This document shows, piece after piece, positions 22,632 through 31,580 of a DNA stretch of 56,560 nt. Under the pieces are notes generated by a model, which was given only the letters and a program-made list of their open reading frames with translations, was not told where the DNA came from and made no database searches. The stretch covers positions 1 through 56,560 of the forward strand of contig NZ_SMLB01000039.1 of assembly GCF_004349105.1 (NCBI RefSeq), read 5' to 3'. The stretch's first letter is position 1; each line of letters starts with the position of its first letter. This DNA is from Jiangella aurantiaca. Its GTDB lineage: Bacteria; Actinomycetota; Actinomycetes; Jiangellales; Jiangellaceae. The position numbers were made by a program, and so were the translations under genes.

Positions 22632-23572
22632 CGGTCCTCCTGGACGAACGAGCGGAACAGCAGCCGCAGCGCGAGCGTCGCGACGACGATGGTGCCGATG
22701 ACGACGACCACGCCCATGGCCGCGGCCTGGCCGACGTCGAAGCCGAGGAACGCCCGCTGGTAGATGTAGAAGGGCAGGTTCGAGCTGGCGGTGCCAGGCC
22801 CGCCCTGCGTCATGATGTAGATCTGGTCGAACGTGTTGACCACGTAGATCGCGCCCAGCAGCACGCCCAGCTCGATGTAGCGGCGCAGGTGCGGCAGCGT
22901 GATCGACCGGAACGTCCGGGCCGCGCCCGCACCGTCGACCTGCGCGGCCTCCAGCACGTCGCGGCCCTGGCTCTGCAGCCCTGCCAGCACCAGCAGCGTC
23001 ATGAATGGCGTCCACTGCCACACCAGCGCGGCGATGACGGAGATCAGCGGCGCGGAGCTGGTCCAGTCGTAGTCGCCGGCGCCGAACGGCGACAGCACGA
23101 AGTTCACGATGCCGAACAGCGGGTCGAGCATCGTCGTCTTCCACACCAGCGCGCCGGCCACCGGCATGATGAGGAACGGCGTGATGATCAGCGTCCGCAC
23201 CACGGACCGGCCGACGAACTTGCGGTCCAGCAGCAGCGCCAGCGCGACGCCCAGCAACATCGCGACGATGACGCAGCCGGCGGTGATCACGATGGTGTTC
23301 AGCGCGGCCTGGCGGAACACCCGGTCGGCGAAGACGTCGGCGTAGTTGGACAGGCCGACGAACCGCTCCGAGCCGGGGCGGACCAGGTTCCACGAGTTCA
23401 GCGAGTACCAGAGCGTGACGAGGAACGGGATCTGCGTCACGAGGATGGCGAAGACCAGCGCGGGCAGGAGGGGCGCCCGCCGCCGCCAGCCTTCGCGACG
23501 CGCGGAGCGGACGGGCTCGCGGGCCGGGACGGCCGGCCGTGGGACGGCGGTGGTGGCGACGTCGGTGCTCAC
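22628..23572 (-). CDS. Carbohydrate ABC transporter permease (MalF-type)
   Basis: Membrane protein of 314 residues. A 35-residue Pro/Arg-rich cytoplasmic leader precedes the first membrane segment (LLPALVFAILVTQIPFLVTL). The EAA loop is LEAAQVDGAGAARTFRSITL. GTG at 23572 is fixed by AGGAGG a few bases upstream and by the GTGA overlap with the stop of the binding-protein gene. It would pair with the MalG-type permease to form the translocation channel for a sugar or polyol. Confidence 0.9.
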   Translation of the reverse strand: MSTDVATTAVPRPAVPAREPVRSARREGWRRRAPLLPALVFAILVTQIPFLVTLWYSLNSWNLVRPGSERFVGLSNYADVFADRVFRQAALNTIVITAGCVIVAMLLGVALALLLDRKFVGRSVVRTLIITPFLIMPVAGALVWKTTMLDPLFGIVNFVLSPFGAGDYDWTSSAPLISVIAALVWQWTPFMTLLVLAGLQSQGRDVLEAAQVDGAGAARTFRSITLPHLRRYIELGVLLGAIYVVNTFDQIYIMTQGGPGTASSNLPFYIYQRAFLGFDVGQAAAMGVVVVIGTIVVATLALRLLFRSFVQEDR

Positions 23573-24927
23573 GAGCCCACCTCCTGATATGACTCGCCGA
23601 CGGTCTCGGCGTAGCGCTGTGCCTGGTCGAGGGCCTCGTCGACGCTGATCTGCCCGGCGATGGCGGCGGAGATCTGCTGCCCGACGCGGGTGCCGAGGTC
23701 CTGGAACTCCGGGATGGCGAGGAACTGGATGCCGTCGTAGGGGACCGGCGCCGTCATCGTGTGCTCCTGGTCGGCGACCTCCATCGACGACAGCGTCGGC
23801 TCGGCGAATGCGGCCGCCACCTCGGCGTACTCGGGGATCTCGTACGTGGACGTGCGGCTGCCTGGCGGCACCCGCTCCCATCCCAGCTCCTCGGCGACGA
23901 GGTGGGGGTACTCCTTGTCGGTCATCCAGGCGATGAAGTCCCACGCCTCGTCCGGGTGATCCGACGACGCCGGGATGCCCAGCGACCAGGTGTAGAGCCA
24001 GCCGCTGGCGTCGGTCTCGACGACGGGCGCCGGCGCGTAGCCGTTGCGGCCGGCGGTGACGGAGTCCTCCGGGCTCTCGACCACGTTGACCATCGACGTG
24101 GCGTCGTACCACATCGCCGCCTGGCCCTGGCCGTAGCGCGTCGCGCAGTCGGCGAACCCGCTGGTGGCCGAGCCCGTCTGACCGTGCTCGCGGACCAGGT
24201 CGACGTAGAACTCGACCGCCTCGCGGACCTCGGGGGAGTCCAGCTGCGCGTTCCAGTCCTCGTCGAACCAGCGGCCGCCGAACGTGTTGATCACGGTGTT
24301 CAGCGGCGCCAGGTTCTCGCCCCAGCCGGCCAGCCCGCGCAGGCAGATGCCATTCATGTCCGGGTTGGCCTCCTCGATGGCGGCGGCCAGCTCGCGCACC
24401 TCCGGCCAGGTCGGCCGCTCCGGCATGGTGAGGCCGGCGGCGTCGAACACGTCCTGCCGGTACACCAGGAACGACGACTCGCCGTAGAACGGCACCGAGT
24501 ACATGTCGCCCGCGTAGGACAGCGACTCGCGGACCGGTGCGATGAAGTCGTCGGTGTCGTAGTCCTCGGTGGCGTCGGCGTACGGCTGCAGGTCGACCAG
24601 CCAGCCGTTCTCGGCCCACATGGCGGTCTCGTAGTTGCTGACCATGATGACGTCGAACTCGCCGCCGCCGGTGGCGACCGACGCGGTGATCTTCGCCCGC
24701 GACTCGTTCTCCGGAAGTGAGACGAAGTCGACGTCGACGCCGGGGTGCACCTCGCGGAAGTCGTCGGCCAGCGCGATCGCGTCGGTCATCTGCGGGTTCG
24801 AGACGACCGCGACGACGATCGTCGTGCCCGAGTCCGAACCGGACGTCAGAGCGCCGGCCCCGGCGCAGGCGCTGAGCACGGCCAGCGAACCGGCCGCGGC
24901 GGCCAGCCGGAGCGTCCGCCGGCTCAT
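23569..24927 (-). CDS. Extracellular solute-binding lipoprotein (family 1)
   Basis: Lipoprotein of 452 residues. The N-terminus MSRRTLRLAAAAGSLAVLSA ends in the lipobox LSAC, so the mature protein is tethered outside the membrane. The body is a cluster-B sugar-binding protein, with FDVIMVSNYETAMWAENGWL, LTMPERPTWPEVREL and DEAWDFIAWM near the hinge and C-lobe. It would capture the substrate and deliver it to the two permeases downstream. It overlaps the dehydrogenase gene upstream (ATGA). The pairing with a dehydrogenase suggests a sugar alcohol, though that is inference. Confidence 0.9.
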   Translation of the reverse strand: MSRRTLRLAAAAGSLAVLSACAGAGALTSGSDSGTTIVVAVVSNPQMTDAIALADDFREVHPGVDVDFVSLPENESRAKITASVATGGGEFDVIMVSNYETAMWAENGWLVDLQPYADATEDYDTDDFIAPVRESLSYAGDMYSVPFYGESSFLVYRQDVFDAAGLTMPERPTWPEVRELAAAIEEANPDMNGICLRGLAGWGENLAPLNTVINTFGGRWFDEDWNAQLDSPEVREAVEFYVDLVREHGQTGSATSGFADCATRYGQGQAAMWYDATSMVNVVESPEDSVTAGRNGYAPAPVVETDASGWLYTWSLGIPASSDHPDEAWDFIAWMTDKEYPHLVAEELGWERVPPGSRTSTYEIPEYAEVAAAFAEPTLSSMEVADQEHTMTAPVPYDGIQFLAIPEFQDLGTRVGQQISAAIAGQISVDEALDQAQRYAETVGESYQEVGS

Positions 24928-25925
24928 GCCGCACCGCCCGGTGCCACCTGCGCCTTGATGGTCGCGCCGGACCGGACGAGGTCGAGGACGGCCGGGAACT
25001 CCTCCAGGCCGACGGTGTGCGAGACGAGCGGCTCGGTGCGCACCTGCCCGGACGCGACCAGTCCGACGGCGTCGCCGAAGCTGTGCAGCACCGCCATCGA
25101 GCCGACGATGGTGATCTCGTCGTTGTAGATGCGGAACGGCGACAGCGCGATGCGGGCCTCGGCCGGCGCGACGCCGAACACCTGCAGCCGGCCGCCGCGG
25201 TCCAGTGCACCGAACGCCGCCTCCAGCGCGGGCGGCGCGCCGGTGACGTCGACGGCGGCGTCGAAGCGCTGCGTCGGCAGCTCCGGCACCGAGGCGGCGA
25301 CCTCGGCCGCGCCCAGCTCCGTCGCCAGCGGCAGCTTGCCCGCGGCGAGGTCGACGACGCTGACCCGGGCGCCGGCCGCGGCCAGCAGCTGGGTCATGAT
25401 CAGGCCCATCGTGCCGGCGCCGAGGACGAGCACCCGCTCGCCGGGCTCCGCGCCGAGTCGGCGCAGGCCGTGCACCGCGCACGACACCGGCTCGATCACC
25501 GCGCCCTGCGCGAACGTCAGCTCGTCGGGCAGCCGGTAGCAGGATGCGGCCGGGACGGCGACGTACTCGGCGAACGCGCCGTCGACGGTGTCGCCGATGG
25601 CGCCCCAGTTCTCGCACAGGTTGCCGCGGCCGCGGCGGCACTGCCGGCAGTGCCCGCAGAACAGCGACGGGTCGACGGCGACCCGGTCGCCCACCTGGAG
25701 GCCGGTGGTCACGCCGGGGCCGACCTCGGCCACCACGCCGGCGAACTCGTGCCCCGGGACCAGGGGATAAGGGCTGGGCGGGAACTCGCCCGCCGCGATG
25801 TGCAGGTCGGTGCCGCACAGGCCGCAGGCGCCCACCGCGACGACCACGTCGCCGGGTCCGGGCGCCGGGTCGGGCACGTCGCGGACGGAGATGTCGCCCG
25901 GCTTCTCGATGACGACGGCGCGCAT
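24924..25925 (-). CDS. Zinc-dependent alcohol/polyol dehydrogenase (MDR family)
   Basis: Medium-chain dehydrogenase of 333 residues. Catalytic zinc ligands lie in CGLCGTDLH and PGHEFAGVV, with the third in IEPVSCAVHG. The structural zinc site is CGHCRQCRRGRGNLC. The nucleotide fold is VLVLGAGTMGLIMTQLLAAA, with VVDLA where an Asp favours NAD+. The class resembles sorbitol and threonine dehydrogenases. AGGAGG precedes the ATG. It is the first gene of the uptake operon, directly behind the paired operators, so it probably oxidises the imported polyol or a derived sugar. Confidence 0.9.
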   Translation of the reverse strand: MRAVVIEKPGDISVRDVPDPAPGPGDVVVAVGACGLCGTDLHIAAGEFPPSPYPLVPGHEFAGVVAEVGPGVTTGLQVGDRVAVDPSLFCGHCRQCRRGRGNLCENWGAIGDTVDGAFAEYVAVPAASCYRLPDELTFAQGAVIEPVSCAVHGLRRLGAEPGERVLVLGAGTMGLIMTQLLAAAGARVSVVDLAAGKLPLATELGAAEVAASVPELPTQRFDAAVDVTGAPPALEAAFGALDRGGRLQVFGVAPAEARIALSPFRIYNDEITIVGSMAVLHSFGDAVGLVASGQVRTEPLVSHTVGLEEFPAVLDLVRSGATIKAQVAPGGAA

Positions 25926-25941
25926 GCAGCCTCCTTGCTGT

Positions 25942-25974
25942 CGCTCATATGAGCGAATTTGACGCTCATATGTG
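25942..25974. promoter_or_regulatory. Paired operators for the SorC regulator
   Basis: CGCTCATATGAGCG (25942-25955) is a perfect 14-bp palindrome. A second, imperfect copy, CGCTCATATGTG, starts at 25963, exactly 21 bp later, two helical turns. Both lie between the divergent operon and the SorC regulator gene. Confidence 0.75.
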
Positions 25975-25980
25975 TACAAT
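25975..25980 (+). promoter_or_regulatory. -10 box TACAAT for the SorC regulator gene
   Basis: TACAAT differs from the consensus by one base and directly abuts the second operator, so regulator binding would block its own promoter. Confidence 0.5.
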
Positions 25981-26021
25981 GATGGTTGTATCGCGGTGTG
26001 AGTGGACGGTCAAGGGGAGTC

Positions 26022-27011
26022 ATGCCACGCAGGGGAAGGCCACCGGCCGGAGGCGGTCCGTCGATGGGGCCGTCCGACCTGGTGCTCGCGGGCGCCGTGG
26101 CTCGCCGGCACTACGTCGACGGCCGGTCGAAGGTCGAGATCGCCGACGAGTTCGGGCTGTCCCGGTTCCAGGTGGCGCGCATCCTCACCGAGGCGCGGGC
26201 GCGTGGCTGGGTGCGGGTCGAGATCACCCTCCCCGGGCACCTCGACGACGAGCTGTCGCTGGCGCTGCGCGACGCCGTCGGGGTGCGTGAGGCGGTGGTC
26301 GTCGAGGCGCCTGCGCAGCCGGAGTCGGCCACCCGCGACGAGCTGGCCGAAGTCGTCGCCGGGCTGGTCACCGAGACCGTTCAGCCCGGCCAGGTGCTGG
26401 GCCTGACCTGGAGCCGGACCATCGAGGCGATGTCACGGCGGCTGCAGCGGCTGGCGCCGTGCACGGTGGTTCAGCTGGCCGGGTCGATCGCCGTCGAGGG
26501 CGCCTCGGCCGGCACCGTCGAGGTGGTCCGGTCGGTGGCGGCCGTGGCCGGCGGCGAGGCGCTGCCGGTCTACGCGCCGCTGGTGGTCGAGGACGCCGCG
26601 ACGGCGGCCGGGCTGCGCCGGCAGCGCGAGATCGCCCGGGCCCTGGACCGGTCGAGGGCGCTCGACGTCGCCGTCGTCTCGGTGGGCAGCTGGGGGCCCG
26701 GGCTGTCGACGGTGTGGGACGCCGTCACCGAGGCCGAGCGGGCCGAGGCGCTGGCCCGCGGCGCCGTCGGCGAGTCCGGTGGCCGCCTGTTCGACGCTCG
26801 CGGGCGCGACGTCACCGGCGACTTCGACGAGCGCGTCGTCGGGGTGACCCTGCAGGAGCTGCGCGACACCCCTGTCGTCATCGCCATCGCCTACGGCGCG
26901 CGCCGGGCCGAGGCCGCGCTGGCCGCGGTGCGCGGCGGCTTCGTCACCACGCTGGTGACCGACGCCGCGCTGGCCCGGCGGGTGCTCGAACTCGCTGCGT
27001 CATCGTCGTGA
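26022..27011 (+). CDS. SorC/DeoR-family sugar-responsive transcriptional regulator
   Basis: Regulator of 329 residues. A winged helix-turn-helix spans about residues 20-65 (RRHYVDGRSKVEIADEFGLS, then RFQVARILTEARARGWV). The remainder is the SorC effector domain, related to sugar-phosphate isomerases, with GLTWSRTIEAM and VVQLAGSIA, and the closing GARRAEAALAAVRGGFVTTL. AGGGGAG precedes the ATG at 26022. It is divergent from the dehydrogenase/ABC operon across paired palindromes and most likely represses it until a phosphorylated substrate binds. Confidence 0.9.
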   Translation: MPRRGRPPAGGGPSMGPSDLVLAGAVARRHYVDGRSKVEIADEFGLSRFQVARILTEARARGWVRVEITLPGHLDDELSLALRDAVGVREAVVVEAPAQPESATRDELAEVVAGLVTETVQPGQVLGLTWSRTIEAMSRRLQRLAPCTVVQLAGSIAVEGASAGTVEVVRSVAAVAGGEALPVYAPLVVEDAATAAGLRRQREIARALDRSRALDVAVVSVGSWGPGLSTVWDAVTEAERAEALARGAVGESGGRLFDARGRDVTGDFDERVVGVTLQELRDTPVVIAIAYGARRAEAALAAVRGGFVTTLVTDAALARRVLELAASSS

Positions 27012-27119
27012 CACGTGGTGGTAGCCGACCGCGAGGTCTGACGTCAGTCTCCGATAATCCAGTGTTCGCCCGAGAGGTCTAGGGTTGCCCGGTTCGGGTC
27101 CACCACGGGAAGGACACCC

Positions 27120-28337
27120 ATGCGCATCTCGATCGCCGCCGTCGCGGTGACGGCGGCCCTGACCACTGCGGCCGCGGTGCTGATCGCCGCGGCACCGGCG
27201 AGCGTCGGCCGGCCCGACGGCGGCGCCGCCGCCATCCGCGTCGCCACGTACAACCTCAGCCTCAATCGCGCCGCCGAGGGCGAGCTGGAGACCGACCTGG
27301 CCAGCGGCACCGACACCCAGGCGCAGGCCGTGGCCGAGGTCATCCAGCGGACCCGGCCCGACATCGTCCTGCTCAACGAGTTCGACTACGTCGAGGGCGG
27401 CGTCGCGGCCGACCTGTTCCGCGACAACTACCTGGAGGTCGGCCAGGGCGGCGCCGACCCGATCGAGTACCCGTACGCCTTCGTCGCGCCGTCCAACACC
27501 GGCATCCCGAGCGGCTTCGACCTCAACAACGACGGCACCGTCGGAGGCGGCGACGACGCCTACGGGTTCGGGCTGTTCCCCGGCCAGTACGGCATGGCCG
27601 TGCTGTCGAAGTACCCGATCCTGGAGGACGACGTCCGCACGTTCCAGAACTTCCTCTGGACGGACATGCCCGGCGCGCTGCTGCCGCCGGACTGGTTCTC
27701 GCCGGAGGAGCTCGAGGTGGTCCGGCTGTCCAGTAAGTCGCACTGGGACGTGCCGGTGCAGGTGGGCCGCCGGGTGGTGCACGTGCTGGCCTCGCACCCG
27801 ACGCCGCCGACGTTCGACGGCGCGGAGGACCGCAACGGGCGGCGCAACCACGACGAGATCCGGTTCTGGGCCGACTACGTGGGCCCCGGCCGGGGGTCCT
27901 ACATCTACGACGACGAGGGCGTGCGCGGCGGACTGAAGCCGGGCTCGGCGTTCCTCGTCCTCGGCGACCAGAACAGCGACCCGGTCGACGGCGACTCGGT
28001 GCCGGGCGCGATCCAGCAGCTGCTGGAGCACCCGCGCATCGTCGACCCGCTGCCCACGTCGGAGGGCGCTCCCGAGGCCGCCGTCCTTCAGGGCGGCGCG
28101 AACACGACCCACGAGGGCGACCCGCGCTACGACACCGCCGACTTCGCCGACACCGCGCCGGGCAACCTGCGCGCCGACTACGTCCTGCCGTCGCGGCAGC
28201 TGCGCCCGGTGGGCGCGGGCGTGTTCTGGCCGGTGCGCTCGGACCCGCTGTCCCGGCTGACCGGCGAGTTCCCGTTCCCGACCAGCGACCACCGGCTGGT
28301 CTGGGTGGACGTGCGGGTGCCGGGCGGGCGGTCCTGA
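27120..28337 (+). CDS. Secreted endonuclease/exonuclease/phosphatase-family hydrolase
   Basis: Exported protein of 405 residues with an N-terminal signal peptide (MRISIAAVAVTAALTTAAAV, cleavage around AAAPAS). The EEP fold is shown by RVATYNLSLNR, LLNEFDY (metal-ligand Glu), LASHPTPP, VLGDQNSDP (catalytic Asp-x-Asn), RADYVLPS and the closing SDHRLVWVDV. Such proteins cleave phosphodiester or phosphomonoester bonds in nucleic acids or lipids. An acidic insert, DLNNDGTVGGGDD, looks like a calcium-binding (dockerin-like) loop. GGAAGG lies 6-7 nt before the ATG. It is monocistronic. Confidence 0.86.
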   Translation: MRISIAAVAVTAALTTAAAVLIAAAPASVGRPDGGAAAIRVATYNLSLNRAAEGELETDLASGTDTQAQAVAEVIQRTRPDIVLLNEFDYVEGGVAADLFRDNYLEVGQGGADPIEYPYAFVAPSNTGIPSGFDLNNDGTVGGGDDAYGFGLFPGQYGMAVLSKYPILEDDVRTFQNFLWTDMPGALLPPDWFSPEELEVVRLSSKSHWDVPVQVGRRVVHVLASHPTPPTFDGAEDRNGRRNHDEIRFWADYVGPGRGSYIYDDEGVRGGLKPGSAFLVLGDQNSDPVDGDSVPGAIQQLLEHPRIVDPLPTSEGAPEAAVLQGGANTTHEGDPRYDTADFADTAPGNLRADYVLPSRQLRPVGAGVFWPVRSDPLSRLTGEFPFPTSDHRLVWVDVRVPGGRS

Positions 28338-28357
28338 CCCGGTCAGAGCTGCCGCGG

Positions 28358-28705
28358 CTAGAGCTGGCGCACCCACAGCACCACGAACAGCGCGGCCAGC
28401 ACGACGGTCGTCACGGCCGCGGACCGTACCCACCACGCCGCCGGTTCGCCCTGCTCCCGCGGGACGAGCCGGCGGCGCAGTCGTTCCACCGCCACGAGCA
28501 GGGCGCCGGCGACCACCCCGATGGGCACCGCGACCGCGGCGTGTACCAGCCACGCGCCCGATCGAGACGGCCCGCCCCAGGCGCCGTCGTAGGGGCCGCC
28601 GTCGACGACGCCGTACAGTGGGCCGCGCGCGATCAGCAGCGCGATGAGGGCGATGAGCAGCAGCTGGACCAGGCGGAGGCCGCCGCGCAAGGGTGCGGTC
28701 GTCAT
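28358..28705 (-). CDS. Small membrane protein of unknown function
   Basis: A 115-residue protein with three predicted membrane segments: LVQLLLIALIALLIARGPLY near residue 12, AWLVHAAVAVPIGVVAGALL in the middle, and AAVTTVVLAALFVVLWV at the end. The loop between the first two is Gly/Asp-rich (DGGPYDGAWGGPSRSG) and likely extracellular. An Arg-rich loop (ERLRRRLVPREQGEP) is cytoplasmic by the positive-inside rule. I do not recognise the family. It is convergent with the EEP gene. Confidence 0.65.
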   Translation of the reverse strand: MTTAPLRGGLRLVQLLLIALIALLIARGPLYGVVDGGPYDGAWGGPSRSGAWLVHAAVAVPIGVVAGALLVAVERLRRRLVPREQGEPAAWWVRSAAVTTVVLAALFVVLWVRQL

Positions 28706-28763
28706 ACCTGCGGACGCTACGGACGCCAGCTTCGCGAGTCGTCACTCCGGAGAGCCATCGTCG

Positions 28764-28795
28764 GCCCCGTACCACGGAGGTACGGGGCGGCTTTT
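28764..28795 (+). terminator. Orphan intrinsic terminator
   Basis: A 10-bp perfect stem, GCCCCGTACC / GGTACGGGGC, with loop ACGGA is followed by GGCTTTTG. It points along the plus strand, where no gene precedes it. Confidence 0.6.
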
Positions 28796-28932
28796 GATTG
28801 TCAGGCTGTTGTCAGGGTGCTGTAGCTGTTGTGTCTCGCCCCGGCACGACATTGTTGTTCCTGCGGGGGGAGGAGTGCCGGACCCGAAGCAGATGTGGGT
28901 GGACATGGCCAGGCGCCGGCGCCGCACAGCTT

Positions 28933-28974
28933 GGCCGGCAGCGCGTCTAGCGGGGGGCAAGACCGCTGCCGGCC
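28933..28974 (+). repeat. 11-bp inverted repeat followed by a T-rich stretch
   Basis: GGCCGGCAGCG (28933-28943) pairs perfectly with 28964-28974 around a 20-nt loop, and GGGCATTTTACCC follows. It could be a second plus-strand terminator. Confidence 0.5.
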
Positions 28975-29014
28975 GGGCATTTTACCCACTGGCCCGACAC
29001 ACCGGGGGCAGCGC

Positions 29015-31492
29015 TCACCAGGGGGTGTCGAGCGTGCTCAGGGTGTCGGGCGGGTAGCCGTCGGCGACGGCGTGCAGGGGTGTGGCTTGACCCGCCCCCC
29101 ACGCGTGGGCGAACGCGCGCTCGCCCAGCTTGTCGCGAACGACCGCCATGGTGAGTTCGTTGTCCGGGCGCTCGCACAGCGGGACAGGCGCGCCGATGGT
29201 GTCGCGGACCGCCGCCGCGGCGCCCAGCAGGAACGCGGCGTATGCGCTGTTGTCGTGCTCCTGCGCCACCGAGGCCAGCGCCTCGAGGACGCTCGCGGCC
29301 CGCCACTTGTCGCCCAGTTCCTGCTGTTCGGCGAGGCTCTCGTCGAGCAGGTGGATGGCCCGTTCGAGGCGCCCCTGACGGCGGGCGACCACCCCCAGCA
29401 GGTTCAGCGACCAGCCGACGCCCTCGCGGAACCCGAGCCGTTGCGCCCGGCCCAGGCTCTGGTGCAGCAGCCGCTCGGCGGTGCCGAGGTCGCCTTCGTA
29501 GAGGGCGACGACGCCGAGGTTGATCTGCGACCAGGTGATGCCCTCGCCGTCGCCGGCCTGTTGGAAGTAGGCGAGGGCCGCCTCGGCGTAGTCGCGCGCG
29601 CGGTCGAAATCCATCCGCAGCCACGAGACGAATGCCAGGTAATGCCAGGCCCAGGCGATGCCGGCCTTGTCGCCCAGCTGCTGGCGTAGCTGCATGCCCT
29701 CGAGGTGTAGCTGGTAGGAGCGATCGTAGTCCCCCTGCTCGCGGGCGATGCTGCCCAGGTGCCGCAGCGTGAGCGCCGCGCCGGCGGCGTCGTCGAGCCG
29801 GCGGTAGAGCGCGAGCGCCTCGTCCAGCCGCTCGGCCGCGACGTCGTACTCGCACTGCAGGAACGCCAGGTATCCGGCGCCGCGGGAGGCGGCCGCCAGT
29901 GCGGACGGTGCGACGGGTTCGGGCGCGGCGCGGGCGATCCGCAGCGCCGACTCCAGCCAGTCGCGCCCCTCGGAGTAGTGGCCGCGCAGGTAGAAGTAGC
30001 GCCACAGGGCGGCGCCCAGCCGCATCGACTCCGCGCCCAGTTCGCGGCTGATCGCCCGGCCGAGCGCGACCCGCAGGTTGTCCAGCTCGACGTCGAGGTG
30101 GTCCAGCGTCGCGGCCTGCTGGTCGGTGCCGAGACTGCGCTCGGCCCGTTCGGCCAGCTCGACGTAGTAGTGGAGATGCCGCTGCTCGATGAGGGTGCGC
30201 CGGCCGCCGTCGTCGAGCCGCCGGTCGGCGTACTGGCGGATGACGGAGAACATCGAGTAGCGCGCCTCGGCGGCGTCGCGGTCGACCCGGATCAGCGACT
30301 TGTCGATGAGCCGGCCGGTGAGGTCGAGGACCCGCTCGTGGCAGGCGTCGGTCTGCTCGGCGCAGAACACCGCGACGGCGGCGGACATCGTCCAGCCGCC
30401 GGAGAACGTCGAGACCGCCTCGAAGAACCCGCGCTCCTCGGCGCTGAGCAGCTGGTAGCTCCAGTCCAGGGCGGCGTCGATGGTCTGCTGGCGCAGCGGC
30501 GCGGTGCGGCTGCCACCGGAGAGGATGCGCGAGGAGGTGTCCAGCTCGTCCGCGATCTGCTCGATCGTCAGGACGTTGACGCGGGCGGCCGCCAGCTCGA
30601 TCGCCAGCGGGATGCCCTGCACGCTCCGGCACACGCGGCTGACCTGCAGCAGGCGGTCGTCGCGCGGGTGCACGCCGTGGGCGGCGGCACGGGCCAGGAA
30701 CATGCGGACGGCGTCGGCCTCGCGGATCTCCTCCGGCGCGGCGCGGGACGGCGGCACCGTCAGCGGCTGCACCTGCCGGACCACCTCGCCGGGCGCGCGC
30801 AGCAGTTCGCGGCTGGTGGCCAGGATGGTCAGCCGGGGGCAGCGCTGCAGCAGGACGGTGCACAGCCAGGCACACGTCTCGACCACGTGCTCGCAGTTGT
30901 CCAGCACGATCAGCAGCTGCCGGGAGCTGATGTGCTCGGCCAGCGCGTCGACCTCGGCGGCGTCGGAGGCGGGCCGCAGCCCGACGGCGGCCGCGACGGC
31001 GTCGGTGACCTCCGGCCCGTCCGGGCGCGCGCCCAGTGGCACCCAGCAGGCGCCGGCCTCGAACTGCCGGCGCACCTCGTTGGCGACGGCGATCGCGAGG
31101 CGGGTCTTGCCGACGCCGCCGAGCCCGGTGAGCGTGACCAGCCGGACGCCGCCGTGGCTGAGCAGTGACGACAGTTCGGCCAGCTCCGACGCCCGGCCGA
31201 TCAGCGTGTCCGGCGGCAGCGGCGGACCCTGGACCTGCGGTGCGTAGACCGTGGGGGACCGGCGCAGCGACTCGGTGAACTCACCGAACTCGCTCTCGGA
31301 GAGGTTCAGCGCGGTGGCCAGCAGGCGCACGGTGAGCGGCCGGGGCGCGCGACGGCGGCCGCGTTCCAGGGCGGCGACGGCGTCGGAGCTGAGACCGGCT
31401 TTTTCGGCAAGCTCCTCCTGCGACAGACCGGCCGCCAGCCGATGCCGCCGCAGCATGCTCGCGAAATCGTCGATCTCGTTGCTGGCCGACAC
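29015..31492 (-). CDS. STAND regulator: XRE HTH + NB-ARC ATPase + TPR array
   Basis: Large signal-transduction protein of 825 residues. Residues 10-65 form an XRE-type helix-turn-helix (LRRHRLAAGLSQEELAEKAG, ALERGRRRAPRPLTV). An NB-ARC-type ATPase follows, with Walker A GLGGVGKTRLA, Walker B LLIVLDNCEHV and sensor ILATSREL. From about residue 430 the protein is helical TPR repeats (LRHLGSIAREQGDYDRSYQL and similar). The architecture is that of AfsR/GutR-like multidomain regulators that oligomerise on ligand binding and ATP exchange. The GTG start has GGAGG 9 nt upstream. No SARP or LuxR effector domain is present; DNA binding is at the N-terminus. The target genes are unknown. Confidence 0.87.
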   Translation of the reverse strand: MSASNEIDDFASMLRRHRLAAGLSQEELAEKAGLSSDAVAALERGRRRAPRPLTVRLLATALNLSESEFGEFTESLRRSPTVYAPQVQGPPLPPDTLIGRASELAELSSLLSHGGVRLVTLTGLGGVGKTRLAIAVANEVRRQFEAGACWVPLGARPDGPEVTDAVAAAVGLRPASDAAEVDALAEHISSRQLLIVLDNCEHVVETCAWLCTVLLQRCPRLTILATSRELLRAPGEVVRQVQPLTVPPSRAAPEEIREADAVRMFLARAAAHGVHPRDDRLLQVSRVCRSVQGIPLAIELAAARVNVLTIEQIADELDTSSRILSGGSRTAPLRQQTIDAALDWSYQLLSAEERGFFEAVSTFSGGWTMSAAVAVFCAEQTDACHERVLDLTGRLIDKSLIRVDRDAAEARYSMFSVIRQYADRRLDDGGRRTLIEQRHLHYYVELAERAERSLGTDQQAATLDHLDVELDNLRVALGRAISRELGAESMRLGAALWRYFYLRGHYSEGRDWLESALRIARAAPEPVAPSALAAASRGAGYLAFLQCEYDVAAERLDEALALYRRLDDAAGAALTLRHLGSIAREQGDYDRSYQLHLEGMQLRQQLGDKAGIAWAWHYLAFVSWLRMDFDRARDYAEAALAYFQQAGDGEGITWSQINLGVVALYEGDLGTAERLLHQSLGRAQRLGFREGVGWSLNLLGVVARRQGRLERAIHLLDESLAEQQELGDKWRAASVLEALASVAQEHDNSAYAAFLLGAAAAVRDTIGAPVPLCERPDNELTMAVVRDKLGERAFAHAWGAGQATPLHAVADGYPPDTLSTLDTPW

Positions 31493-31580
31493 GCCTTGTT
31501 ACCTCCGAGATGACCCGGTAGCTGTGAAATCGTACCGGGTGATCTTGGGGTATCAGATGTGGCGGAGCAAGTGATTCCCA

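Larger units (their letters stand above)
28706..29014. other. Intergenic region with two plus-strand hairpins
   Basis: No convincing gene. It contains a T-tailed hairpin at 28764-28793 and an 11-bp inverted repeat at 28933-28974, both oriented as plus-strand terminators although the flanking genes read on the minus strand. Confidence 0.5.

Noticed and set aside
21789-25925. Missing ABC ATPase taken as gene loss
   Set aside because: Actinobacterial CUT1 sugar systems commonly lack their own ATPase and share an MsiK-type protein, so absence is ordinary.
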